From positions 65,809,852 to 65,873,851 of the forward strand of contig CM055099.1 in the NCBI GenBank assembly GCA_029204225.1: a stretch of DNA of 64,000 bases, written 5' to 3'. Both the position numbers and the translations under genes were made by a program. The stretch is from Diphasiastrum complanatum. Its lineage: Eukaryota > Streptophyta > Lycopodiopsida > Lycopodiales > Lycopodiaceae. Under the pieces are notes generated by a model. It did no database searches and was not told the DNA's origin. It was given only the letters and a program-made list of their open reading frames with translations. Shown in pieces: positions 51,940 to 53,628 of the stretch; the stretch's first letter is position 1, and each line of letters starts with the position of its first letter.

Positions 51940-51976
<37 letters not shown>

Positions 51977-53393
51977 AACAGACACACACAAACATTCAGG
52001 GCAAAATTCCACGGAGAGCCACATTACAAAGGTTTATAAAAAACATCCATTTCCATTGCATTGTTGTTACTTTTCAATAGTGTACGTTTTCACCTAAAAT
52101 TTCCTACTAAAAAATGCATTTGATGGATATGTTAAGCCTCGTTGAGTTTGTCGTGACATGGACAACGTTTACAAAGGTCTTGCCCGCACGAAATAGATAG
52201 ATCTAGCTGAGAAGGGAGAGGAAAGTCGTATGGTATCTGTTGGAGAAGATGTAGAAGGAGAGGAACTCGAAGATCTCAAAGCTCTTCTTCGCAAATACTG
52301 CGATTGTCTTACTTGGAATTACGCTGAGCTGAAGGGCATATCGCCAGATGTAGTGGTTCACACCATTCCACTGGTTGATGGAGCGAAACCCGCCGTTAGT
52401 AGGCCTTACCGGTCTAATCCGCACTATGCCCAGCTAATCCAAGAAGAATTGAAAAAGCTTCTAGATGTAGGATTCATCTACAAGATGGAACACACTGATT
52501 GGGTATCGCCTATCGTGGTAGTACCTAAGAAAAACGGAAGATTGTTAGGAAGGGTGGTGGCATTGTCCAAAAGAAATTTCTCATTAGAGTATTTAGTCAT
52601 TGTAATTTTTAATTCTTGGATATGAGAGTACATATTCTGAAATGCATATGAAGGTTCTTTTTAACGTGATTAGTTTTATAAGTCCTTTGTCTACCAAGAA
52701 GCTATGGATGTATGTTGTGTATTGATGTATAGTATGATTTTACATTTTTGATCCAACTGCAAGTTTTGTAAGCATGTCTCATAAAATACCTTAGTTTTTA
52801 TACGATACAATTTTCTCGTCAATGAGGTTATTAGTGTGATCATTTGTTGGTTGTCATTTGGATATTAGCTATCATTCATAGTCGTAGACACATTTCCGTC
52901 TCTATGACTCACAGCTAGTCCTGGCAAAGGTGGACTTTTTAAACTGATAAAATCTTCATATCCTGTAGGTTACACTGGAATTGTTCATGTATAGTTAGAG
53001 CCAATAGTAAAAGAACATGGTTGTGATTCTCTGTACAGGACCTGTGTCAAGCTGCATCAAAAGGAGCTCACATCCTCATACAATCTTGAACGTGCATTTG
53101 TATTAAGCATACAAATGTACATTCTAGACTAGATTGTAGCTACAGTTTCATTTGAATAAAGACTCATAAATCACTGTGCTTGCAGGTCTTTATGATATGA
53201 CCATGTTTAGGTTTCCTCCATCTCAACAAGTTGCAGATAGACTTTATAGACGTCCGGATGGTACCCTTGCGTATTACTTTTCTTGTGAAGAAGTCGGGAA
53301 ACTCTTCACAGGTGTTGGCTTTATTGAGGTAAGAGTGTGCAAGTTGGGTATTTTGGTATGGACATACATGTGCATTGTGTATATACACGTGTG

Positions 53394-53463
<70 letters not shown>

Positions 53464-53628
53464 AACTAGATGTCGACTTGCAATGTGTCACAATTTCATG
53501 ATTATGTTAAGGTTTAATTTTATTCAATGCAGGAGGATGTTCGATTTTGTTGTGTAAATCTTTTGAATAGGAAAAGGAATCTTCATATGAAGCGTGTATG
53601 GGTTCATGGAAGATTTGTTAAACCCTAA
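1996..53628 (+). CDS. tRNA N3-methylcytidine methyltransferase (METTL2/6/8, Trm140-like), seven exons over 51.6 kb
   Basis: The family methylates C32 in the anticodon loop of some tRNAs using S-adenosylmethionine. Exons read here: 1996-2148, 2664-2774, 37343-37452, 42293-42818, 44098-44200, 53186-53328, 53533-53628. They join to 1,242 nt, 413 residues plus TAA, with GT..AG borders and matching phases throughout. Visible signatures: the N-terminal [15 protein letters not shown] and [14 protein letters not shown] motif [11 protein letters not shown] (about residues 110-119), motif II YACDLS (133-138), [16 protein letters not shown] (293-308), the family hallmark [13 protein letters not shown] (332-344), and the C-terminal [11 protein letters not shown]. 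Residues about 165-290 are a weakly conserved insertion, as in some plant members. Introns are about 515, 34,568, 4,840, 1,279, 8,985 and 204 bp; introns 2, 3 and 5 carry mobile elements. The start of exon 2 is the least certain border. Confidence 0.9.
2664..2774 (+). CDS. Methyltransferase exon 2
   Basis: It codes residues 52-88, ending in [16 protein letters not shown] before the donor GTGAGC. Acceptor ACACAG at 2658-2663 keeps frame with exon 1. A second candidate acceptor, TTTGCAG ending at 2686, would put a stop in frame with exon 1, so it was not used. The following intron is about 34.6 kb long. Confidence 0.7.
3083..3131. repeat. (GA)n microsatellite
   Basis: A run of GA with one AA interruption, ending 31 bp before the Gypsy element. 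No LINE tail was identified beside this copy. Confidence 0.9.
3163..3307 (+). repeat. Gypsy element 1, 5' LTR
   Basis: It begins TGTTATGAGC and ends TCTATTACA, 145 bp, matching 8767-8914. It is very short for a chromovirus LTR. Confidence 0.93.
3309..3321 (+). other. Gypsy element 1 primer-binding site
   Basis: TGGTATCAGAGCC begins one base after the LTR and is complementary to the 3' end of plant initiator tRNA-Met. Confidence 0.9.
4023..5097 (+). pseudogene. Gypsy element 1 gag (broken)
   Basis: The likely start is the ATG at 4023, but TAG occurs four codons later and further stops follow before 4190 and at 4640. Readable parts are 4190-4642 and 4655-5086. They contain a retrotransposon gag core ([30 protein letters not shown], then [17 protein letters not shown]) and a basic tail. 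A degraded CCHC zinc knuckle (CALCGHTVR, a stop, then C) lies near 5035-5075 in another frame, showing a frameshift. The gag protein would form virus-like particles; this copy cannot do so intact. Confidence 0.8.
5098..5760 (+). pseudogene. Gypsy element 1 protease region (broken)
   Basis: The stretch 5169-5435 reads as a retropepsin-like domain: [19 protein letters not shown], then [10 protein letters not shown]. The usual catalytic D(S/T)G triad appears as DDGA here. Stops at 5433 and beyond break it before the RT. The domain would cleave the Gag-Pol polyprotein. Confidence 0.65.
5765..7174 (+). pseudogene. Gypsy element 1 reverse transcriptase and RNase H
   Basis: Frame 5765-6712 gives a nearly full [70 protein letters not shown], and the catalytic [18 protein letters not shown] at 6710-6712 ends it. 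RNase H follows to 7174 ([43 protein letters not shown]). It would copy element RNA into cDNA; the stop makes this copy defective. Confidence 0.88.
7223..8755 (+). pseudogene. Gypsy element 1 integrase with chromodomain
   Basis: A TAG at 7481-7483 separates a short leader from the body at 7568-8755. The body has the zinc-binding [16 protein letters not shown], the DDE core ([41 protein letters not shown]), the [19 protein letters not shown] module and a C-terminal chromodomain ([16 protein letters not shown]). The chromodomain marks the chromovirus clade, where it is thought to guide integration through histone marks. The frame closes 10 bp before the purine tract. Confidence 0.88.
8753..8766 (+). 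other. Gypsy element 1 polypurine tract
   Basis: AAGGGGGAGGGAG lies directly before the right LTR. It is the standard primer site for plus-strand cDNA. Confidence 0.85.
8767..8914 (+). repeat. Gypsy element 1, 3' LTR
   Basis: It begins TGTTACGAGC and ends TCTATTACA, 148 bp. Compared with the 5' LTR it has eight single-base differences, all transitions, and a 3-bp AGC insertion. It is followed by the target duplication TGCAT. Confidence 0.93.
8920..9186. other. Intron 2 spacer, no feature seen
   Basis: AT-rich sequence with repeated TTGATCATTGATGATC-like words near 9025-9080. No coding region or element end was recognised. Confidence 0.3.
9187..9318. repeat. Left copy of a dispersed duplicate next to (GA)n
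   Basis: This segment (GCAACTAGTTAGAAGTTAGA ... TAGATTCTAGAATCTAGAA) is closely repeated at about 12220-12340. Both copies end at the same point, where a (GA)n run and minus-strand LINE sequence begin, so the two loci share flanking DNA about 3 kb apart. A segmental duplication or unequal exchange is likely. Confidence 0.7.
9319..9382. repeat. (GA)n microsatellite at a LINE 3' end
   Basis: 32 GA units, followed by GAAAGAAAGAAATAAAGAAA and then the reverse complement of a LINE tail. On the minus strand this is LINE sequence ending in (TC)n. Confidence 0.92.
9772..10380 (-). pseudogene. LINE ORF2 C-terminal fragment with cysteine-histidine motif
   Basis: An open frame of 202 codons carries [19 protein letters not shown] and the end-of-ORF2 zinc-knuckle pattern [19 protein letters not shown] (CX2C then HX4C), as in many plant LINEs downstream of the RT. 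The same module is found in the LINE at 49626-49700 ([16 protein letters not shown]). RT and endonuclease are absent here. Its end is rich in Asp (DDDDDD). Confidence 0.75.
10400..11122 (-). pseudogene. LINE ORF1-like, Ser/Thr/Pro-rich repeats and coiled coil
   Basis: The minus frame starting at about 11122 (MAPPRAARR) is a low-complexity Ser/Pro/Thr/Ala protein with repeated LATSP-like units coded by an imperfect minisatellite at about 10797-11090. It then has a short helical stretch ([21 protein letters not shown]). It fits a LINE ORF1 by place, between a 5' boundary and ORF2 remains, but shows no RNA-binding domain I can name. The long + strand frame over the same bases is its antisense shadow. 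Confidence 0.45.
10797..11090. repeat. Imperfect GGTGAGGTAGCGAGG minisatellite
   Basis: Units of about 20-25 bp built from GGTGAGGTAGC and GAGGGGG repeat with variation. The array lies inside the ORF1-like frame. Confidence 0.7.
11165..11564 (-). mobile_element. Second LINE 3' end, interrupted
   Basis: On the minus strand, GGCATGGAAAAGACATTCAT at the right end of the tail, with CTTATATGCC just before it, matches the family 3' tail at 9400-9470. Sequence to 11564 resembles the ORF2/3' region of the neighbouring copy (ACACTGTCTCTGACATCAGT near 9758 versus ACATTGTCTCTGATCTCTAT near 11545). It is interrupted by the (GA)n-bearing insertion that starts at 11565. Confidence 0.6.
11565..11630. repeat. 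(GA)n microsatellite
   Basis: 33 GA units. On the minus strand it follows ...CTCGGCATGGTTTC, a LINE-like end also seen at 12430. Confidence 0.92.
11632..12000 (-). mobile_element. LINE-derived segment, copy 1, with TTCGAA-palindrome insert
   Basis: The segment is repeated at 12431-12770 with small differences. Both copies contain the same inserted block full of TTCGAA palindromes, so the block was present before the duplication. The flanks (ACCATGCCGAGGGATAGGG and GGCGATAGGCAA) are minus-strand LINE-like sequence. Confidence 0.6.
11745..11905. repeat. GGTTCGAACC palindrome cluster, copy 1
   Basis: Several copies of TTCGAA and GGTTCGAACC-like palindromes are crowded at both ends of about 160 bp. 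This resembles the subterminal repeats of a short non-autonomous hAT-type element. Exact ends and a target duplication could not be fixed. Confidence 0.45.
12220..12340. repeat. Right copy of the dispersed duplicate
   Basis: Partner of 9187-9318, with the same junction to (GA)n. Confidence 0.7.
12341..12429. repeat. (GA)n microsatellite
   Basis: About 44 GA units. On the minus strand it follows CTCGGCATGGTGGC. Confidence 0.92.
12431..13303 (-). mobile_element. LINE fragment: RT C-terminus and linker, 3' part of a LINE split by an LTR element
   Basis: The minus frame 13265-13023 reads GNYRTIMIG (RT start) fused to [20 protein letters not shown] and ILAKFATPP, which belong to the RT C-terminal region, so the RT core has been deleted. 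It continues into the linker [19 protein letters not shown] near 12890 and a (TC)n-tailed end at 12429. Its left neighbour on the minus strand is 17295-18473; the LTR element 13304-17294 sits between, with duplicated GTTGG. Confidence 0.7.
12545..12672. repeat. GGTTCGAACC palindrome cluster, copy 2
   Basis: A shortened copy of the block at 11745-11905, with a run of 14 G in the middle. Confidence 0.45.
13304..13783 (+). repeat. Non-autonomous element, 5' LTR
   Basis: 480 bp from TGTTAGAG to TTCTAACA; the ends are inverted (TGTTAGA/TCTAACA). Confidence 0.93.
13784..13795 (+). other. Primer-binding site of the non-autonomous element
   Basis: TGGTATCAGAGC starts directly after the LTR and is complementary to the 3' end of initiator tRNA-Met. 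Confidence 0.9.
14070..14646 (+). repeat. Seven copies of GATCGCTG in the element leader
   Basis: GATCGCTG occurs at 14070, 14202, 14241, 14336, 14427, 14566 and 14639, with variants GATCGCTA at 14250 and CATCGCTG near 14417. The surrounding text is built of related words (CTGGATTGCTG, CAGATC). This may be a decayed tandem repeat or a recurring recognition site such as an RNA-packaging signal. Confidence 0.6.
16830..17294 (+). repeat. Non-autonomous element, 3' LTR
   Basis: 465 bp; it ends TTCTAATA rather than TTCTAACA. It differs from the 5' LTR by short indels (about 12 bp near its start) and several substitutions, so the insertion is not recent. Confidence 0.92.
17295..18473 (-). pseudogene. 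LINE ORF2 fragment: endonuclease C-terminus and RT linker
   Basis: A minus open frame of about 390 codons reads [48 protein letters not shown] and the endonuclease motif [10 protein letters not shown], then the linker [20 protein letters not shown] and [20 protein letters not shown] leading to RT. The catalytic N-terminal half of the endonuclease is missing. Its first part ([19 protein letters not shown]) is normally found after the RT, so the order is permuted. It joins 13303 across the LTR insertion: the frame ends SSWCTN and continues with the RT start in 13265-13303. Confidence 0.8.
18505..19130 (+). pseudogene. Gypsy element 2 gag remnant
   Basis: The frame 18505-18843 ([15 protein letters not shown] ... 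AVLQWLDR) is a gag N-terminus with most of the core lost. Around 19036-19083 a zinc knuckle reads [16 protein letters not shown]: the second cysteine of the CCHC motif has become a stop. A basic KKRKAKG tail follows. Confidence 0.7.
19131..19695 (+). pseudogene. Gypsy element 2 protease region, heavily decayed
   Basis: [16 protein letters not shown] near 19200-19255 parallels [15 protein letters not shown] of Gypsy element 1. The catalytic region after it is not readable in one frame. The stretch 19464-19691 is open ([17 protein letters not shown]) and leads to the RT. Confidence 0.5.
19696..21062 (+). pseudogene. Gypsy element 2 RT and RNase H
   Basis: RT is spread over at least three frames. 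The clearest part, 20078-20500, has [36 protein letters not shown] and the catalytic [14 protein letters not shown]. RNase H at 20646-20963 keeps [36 protein letters not shown] and [11 protein letters not shown]. Frameshifts near 20495 and a TGA near 20636 separate the parts. Confidence 0.85.
21105..22591 (+). pseudogene. Gypsy element 2 integrase with chromodomain
   Basis: The zinc-binding part ([20 protein letters not shown], then [16 protein letters not shown]) is followed by a core split by TGA at 21617-21619. The larger piece, 21626-22591, has [36 protein letters not shown] and [19 protein letters not shown], and ends in a chromodomain ([16 protein letters not shown]). The stop marks it as defective. 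Confidence 0.85.
22606..22618 (+). other. Gypsy element 2 polypurine tract
   Basis: AAAAAAGAGGGAA directly precedes the TGTTA that opens the right LTR. Confidence 0.7.
22619..23067 (+). repeat. Gypsy element 2, 3' LTR
   Basis: It begins TGTTAGGGACCC after the purine tract and most likely ends GGTAACA at 23067, giving inverted ends TGTTA/TAACA and 449 bp. No second copy exists in the window, so the right border is an inference. Confidence 0.6.
23280..23480. repeat. GAGTCCTGAGTC/GACTC-rich repeat block
   Basis: Words such as TGAGTCCTGAG, CATGACTC and GTGCTCA recur irregularly for about 200 bp, with partial palindromes. No coding frame or element end was seen. Confidence 0.6.
23600..23700. repeat. 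TTCGAAT palindrome cluster
   Basis: GGTTCGAATCAGTTCGAATC and related words with short palindromes over about 80 bp, bounded by TTAAACCA at 23616-23623 and again at 23700-23707. The 8-bp repeat would suit a small hAT-type insertion, but clear terminal inverted repeats are lacking. Confidence 0.4.
23708..24175. other. Intron 2 spacer, no feature seen
   Basis: Short frames only; no recognisable domain. The sequence is more GC-rich than its neighbours and may be an old element. Confidence 0.25.
24176..25226. mobile_element. Possible non-autonomous hAT-like element with GAAACGCGTTTC palindromes
   Basis: GAAACGCGTTTC and near copies cluster at 24184-24265 and again as three perfect copies at 25177-25188, 25190-25201 and 25203-25214. 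The right side ends CAACTATG at 25226, the same terminal CTATG as the neighbouring hAT transposon, followed by ATATATAT. The left end was not found and no transposase is coded, so this is a candidate only. Confidence 0.4.
25227..25262. repeat. (TA)n microsatellite, target of hAT insertion
   Basis: A pure AT/TA run. Its continuation lies at 36842-36885 on the far side of the hAT transposon, so the element split one (TA)n tract. Confidence 0.85.
25267..25318. repeat. hAT left terminus and subterminal palindromes
   Basis: After the terminal CATAG, two perfect copies of the 14-bp palindrome GGTACCGCGGTACC lie at 25286-25299 and 25305-25318. Such subterminal repeats are typical transposase-binding sites in hAT elements. 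Confidence 0.85.
25604..28811 (+). pseudogene. hAT transposase, BED zinc finger to hAT-C region (interrupted)
   Basis: The start is the ATG at 25604. A BED-type finger (CRYCLVEF ... LKGHLLG) lies near codons 30-50. A Pro/Ser/Thr-rich linker runs to about 26400. The DUF659 catalytic-core motifs are [20 protein letters not shown] and [12 protein letters not shown]. The hAT C-terminal part ([20 protein letters not shown]) spans an intron. Likely introns: 27477-27590, 27937-27990 and 28153-28254, all GT..AG and in phase. A frameshift lies in a G7 run near 26835-26841. The last exon is cut at 28811 by the Copia insertion. The protein would cut and rejoin DNA at the element ends. Confidence 0.85.
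28812..29210 (-). repeat. Copia A, left LTR (3' LTR on the minus strand)
   Basis: 399 bp from TGAAGAATTAC to TCTTCAACA. It matches 33828-34226 with one G/A difference (GCTAGTGAGA versus GCTAGTAAGA). Confidence 0.96.
29211..29222 (-). other. Copia A polypurine tract
   Basis: On the minus strand TTAAGGGGGGGGG abuts the 3' LTR. Confidence 0.85.
29223..32338 (-). pseudogene. Copia A pol: integrase, RT, RNase H
   Basis: The minus frame 32308-29312 is open for 998 codons. In order: GAG-pre-integrase ([20 protein letters not shown]), integrase core ([39 protein letters not shown]), RT ([60 protein letters not shown]) and RNase H ([51 protein letters not shown]). A TAG at 29314-29312 precedes the last conserved segment (TADIFTKPL), still in frame. 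A TAG at 32341-32339 separates it from gag-protease, in the same frame. Apart from these two codons the pol looks intact. Confidence 0.93.
32339..33358 (-). CDS. Copia A gag and start of protease
   Basis: 339 codons from ATG at 33358. A Copia-type gag ([39 protein letters not shown]) is followed by a basic linker, the CCHC knuckle [14 protein letters not shown] and the protease catalytic motif [15 protein letters not shown] ends it in the middle of the protease domain. Pol continues in the same frame, so the stop is either a mutation or a readthrough site; comparison with other family copies would decide. Confidence 0.9.
   Translation of the reverse strand: MASLGESLLGESSKLDGTNYRVWKFKIANILMDKNCWEVMTGTEPVPTSDPELKDYMNRRHKAHRIINLSVKDNIIPHICNARDAADAWTILKSMFETMDSAKLVYLQNRLHTLKMEAGATIGDHITKVKDLLDQLASVGEKVSDRSIVPIVLNSLSFNYQDYVMSLSAREKLPTFGELCGLLLQEEMRRKNLSEREDNPELAFASKKKQNFQKKGKGKKKNSKQSLEQQVSKLQVGEESSTNSSSTPKRKGNCNYCGKYGHFAFECRKKQSDQKKGKNQQSHFVDKVAEEEQSGVLELFTAALSSESTFGGWYIDSGASKHMTPHRDWFSTYEETEDS
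33816..33827 (-). other. Copia A primer-binding site
   Basis: On the minus strand TGGTATCAGAGC follows directly after the 5' LTR and is complementary to initiator tRNA-Met. It is not a tRNA gene. Confidence 0.9.
33828..34226 (-). repeat. Copia A, right LTR (5' LTR on the minus strand)
   Basis: 399 bp, followed by the target duplication CTACA. Confidence 0.96.
34232..35303 (+). pseudogene. hAT transposase C-terminal extension with acidic repeats and AT-hooks
   Basis: The frame continues exactly from codons before the Copia. It has three units of eight codons (GAQDD-type acidic repeats, 34278-34346), then TAA at 34347-34349. After the stop the same frame stays open from 34350 to TGA at 35301: a Pro-rich region ([16 protein letters not shown]) and two AT-hook-like motifs, [13 protein letters not shown] and GRRGRPRRA, before an acidic tail. 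Either the TAA is a mutation, or the AT-hook region belongs to another exon or protein. AT-hooks bind AT-rich minor grooves. A splice form bypassing the stop cannot be excluded. Confidence 0.65.
35827..36192 (-). pseudogene. Small charged second ORF of the hAT, opposite strand
   Basis: From ATG at 36192 on the minus strand, 121 codons run to TAG before 35827 with one internal TAG (36063-36061). The protein is very rich in Glu and Arg, with helical patterns ([39 protein letters not shown]), so a coiled coil is likely. It converges on the transposase gene within the element. No family is recognised. It may be an accessory protein or a captured host fragment. Confidence 0.45.
36741..36841. repeat. 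hAT right terminus and subterminal palindromes
   Basis: GGTACC occurs repeatedly, including GGTACCGGCGGTACC at 36800-36814, and GCGGATCCC is shared in inverted placement with the left end. The last bases GGTACTATG mirror CATAGGTCC at the left terminus. Confidence 0.85.
36842..36887. repeat. (TA)n tract right of the hAT
   Basis: It starts with the target duplication ATATGTAT and continues as TA repeats; it is the right half of the tract at 25227-25262. Confidence 0.85.
37343..37452 (+). CDS. Methyltransferase exon 3
   Basis: It follows acceptor CCACAG and begins [12 protein letters not shown], continuing directly from LFFK of exon 2. It holds SAM-binding motif I ([11 protein letters not shown]). 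It ends in phase 2 before the consensus donor GTAAGT at 37453. Confidence 0.92.
37459..39170. other. Intron 3, left part, no clear feature
   Basis: AT-rich. A frame at 38103-38336 is open for 77 codons but matches nothing I recognise. A 34-bp near-perfect tandem duplication (TATACAAAACAAGACTAGAG) lies at about 38824-38890. Confidence 0.3.
39175..39475. repeat. TTTGCAAA palindrome cluster and short inverted repeat
   Basis: GATTTGCAAA, TTTGCAAACG and GCAAAAACGATT recur in both orientations. CCGGGACAAGAAACGTTGTC near 39222 folds on itself. The pattern resembles subterminal repeats of a small DNA transposon; ends are undefined. Confidence 0.4.
39640..39850 (+). mobile_element. LINE 3' tail with (CT)n
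   Basis: GTACTTGTTCGTCTTATACA, then TTTTGGCATGGAAAGACGTT, then AATAAAACTTTCTTTCTTTC and (CT)n with CGGT interruptions. It matches the tail at 51830-51972 (TTTGACGGCA..TGATCCGTCTTG versus TTTGACGGCATTGCTCCGTC). Confidence 0.8.
39851..40340 (+). mobile_element. LINE 5'/ORF1-like fragment directly after a (CT)n tail
   Basis: Sequence with GCAACGATGGTGCCCC and CAGCGATGGCGCCC resembles the LINE 5' side at 11100-11160 (minus). An open frame from 39624 passes through the tail and (CT)n into Gln/Ala-rich and Ser/Pro-rich text ([17 protein letters not shown]), which is ORF1-like. It stops at fragments of another element near 40340. Confidence 0.45.
40340..40630 (-). repeat. Fragment related to the non-autonomous LTR element, reverse orientation
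   Basis: The reverse complement contains CTTATCATGGTGGCAAATGA, TAAGTTAATTGTTACAAGTG and CCAAGTCATAGTAGC, all found in order at 15275-15560 in the internal region of the element 13304-17294. Part of the interval is shorter here. Confidence 0.7.
40631..42292. other. Intron 3, right part, no clear feature
   Basis: AT-rich. A diverged repeat is visible: AAAGAGTGATTGTTCTGAAA near 41325 recurs in modified form near 41668, and GGGGATCTGATTATG occurs at about 41413 and 41758. This suggests a partial tandem duplication of about 345 bp. Confidence 0.35.
42293..42818 (+). CDS. Methyltransferase exon 4
   Basis: The first base completes a lysine codon begun in exon 3, then [20 protein letters not shown] (motif II). 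After RVFRCDLS comes a Cys-, Ser- and Asn-rich stretch of about 120 residues with low complexity, and finally GGVDIVTM. It ends at phase 0 before GTAAGT. This is the largest exon and the one with the variable insertion. Confidence 0.92.
42825..44097. other. Intron 4, no feature seen
   Basis: 1,279 bp, AT-rich, ending in CTGCAG. Nothing recognisable as a mobile element or RNA gene. Confidence 0.4.
44098..44200 (+). CDS. Methyltransferase exon 5
   Basis: It reads [20 protein letters not shown], then [13 protein letters not shown], ending one base into the Gly codon (phase 1) before donor GTATGC. It carries the RDYG hallmark of the METTL2/6/8 family. Confidence 0.93.
44377..44828 (+). repeat. 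Copia B, 5' LTR
   Basis: 452 bp from TGTTAGGAATTAATG to TTCTGACA. It shares blocks with the LTRs of the non-autonomous element at 13304 and 16830 (TTTGGCCATGCCTGCG, GGGTCATTACTATTTATA, AGCAATTAGCTTTTG). Confidence 0.88.
44829..44840 (+). other. Copia B primer-binding site
   Basis: TGGTATCAGAGC starts directly at the LTR end, as in the other LTR elements here. Confidence 0.88.
45040..46463 (+). pseudogene. Copia B protease and integrase
   Basis: From the zinc-knuckle remnant on, frame 45140-45535 carries the late protease region ([40 protein letters not shown]). GAG-pre-integrase ([17 protein letters not shown]) follows after TAG. The integrase core at 45783-46226 has [40 protein letters not shown] and [21 protein letters not shown] at 46224 and TAA at 46461 break it. 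The first integrase-core aspartate region is out of frame. Confidence 0.85.
46863..48150 (+). pseudogene. Copia B reverse transcriptase and start of RNase H
   Basis: A long open frame (46863-48248) reads [92 protein letters not shown] and [18 protein letters not shown] frameshift near 48000 moves RNase H ([30 protein letters not shown]) into another frame. The protein then ends at the hairpin junction. Confidence 0.9.
48152..48214. repeat. 28-bp hairpin at the Copia/LINE junction
   Basis: Arms 48152-48179 and 48187-48214 are reverse complements with one mismatch, separated by a 7-nt loop (CCGCTCC). The first arm begins CAGTGCATGTACATCC. It sits exactly where Copia RNase H stops matching its family. 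Confidence 0.85.
48319..49720 (+). pseudogene. LINE ORF2 remnant: linker, RT, C-terminal knuckle
   Basis: Linker ([20 protein letters not shown]) parallels [18 protein letters not shown] of the copy at 17.3-18.5 kb. RT motifs in changing frames: [20 protein letters not shown] near 48690-48750, [20 protein letters not shown] at 48896-48955 and the catalytic [11 protein letters not shown] near 49197-49230. The C-terminal [16 protein letters not shown] lies near 49640-49690. Frameshifts and stops make it inactive. Confidence 0.8.
50335..50388. repeat. (CT)n microsatellite, LINE tail
   Basis: Immediately follows the LINE 3' end GGACAATAAAGAT. Confidence 0.92.
50567..50619. repeat. (CT)n microsatellite
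   Basis: Follows GTGTGGCCAAG and is followed by a C8 run. A LINE tail before it is not clear. Confidence 0.9.
50885..51023 (+). mobile_element. LINE 3' tail with (CT)n
   Basis: GATGTACTTCCCCGTCTTAA, then CCCTTTGGCATGGAAAAGAC, then ATTAAACAAG and (CT)n at 50971-51023. Confidence 0.82.
51024..51710 (+). pseudogene. LINE 5' region and ORF1 fragment
   Basis: It starts directly after the (CT)n. A frame from ATG at 51192 ([20 protein letters not shown]) runs to 51506, Ala/Pro-rich. After a frameshift the conserved ORF1 segment [20 protein letters not shown] and [16 protein letters not shown] follows. ORF2 is missing: the next sequence is again the 3' tail. This copy is therefore an internally deleted LINE of about 950 bp. 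Confidence 0.6.
51815..51972 (+). mobile_element. LINE 3' tail with (CTT)n and (CT)n
   Basis: TTTGACGGCATTGCTCCGTC, CGTCTTATACGCC, GGGCATGGAAAAGACGTTCA and TAAAG, then a CTT run (51914-51944) that turns into CT (51945-51972). Confidence 0.82.
52203..52560 (+). pseudogene. Gypsy RT N-terminal fragment
   Basis: An open frame reads [60 protein letters not shown] and [15 protein letters not shown], the start of a Ty3/Gypsy RT domain. It is distinct from Gypsy elements 1 and 2 and more like non-chromovirus plant Gypsy. The match ends near 52560; no other domain or LTR was found. Confidence 0.75.
52561..53185. other. Intron 5, right end, no feature seen
   Basis: AT-rich sequence leading to the pyrimidine tract and acceptor TTGCAG of exon 6. 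Confidence 0.4.
53186..53328 (+). CDS. Methyltransferase exon 6
   Basis: Two bases complete the Gly codon of RDYG, then [40 protein letters not shown] and TGVGFIE. It ends at phase 0 before GTAAGA. The frame would run on into the (GA)n of the intron, giving a false Arg/Glu-rich tail. Confidence 0.93.
53396..53459. repeat. (GA)n microsatellite inside the 204-bp intron 6
   Basis: 32 GA units make up about 31% of the intron, starting 67 bp after the donor and ending 73 bp before the acceptor. Confidence 0.92.
53533..53628 (+). CDS. Methyltransferase exon 7 (last)
   Basis: Acceptor AATGCAG, then [31 protein letters not shown] and TAA at 53626-53628. The ending matches the family C-terminus (NR..L.M.RVW). 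The 3' UTR limit is not defined. Confidence 0.92.
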   Translation, partial: EDVRFCCVNLLNRKRNLHMKRVWVHGRFVKP

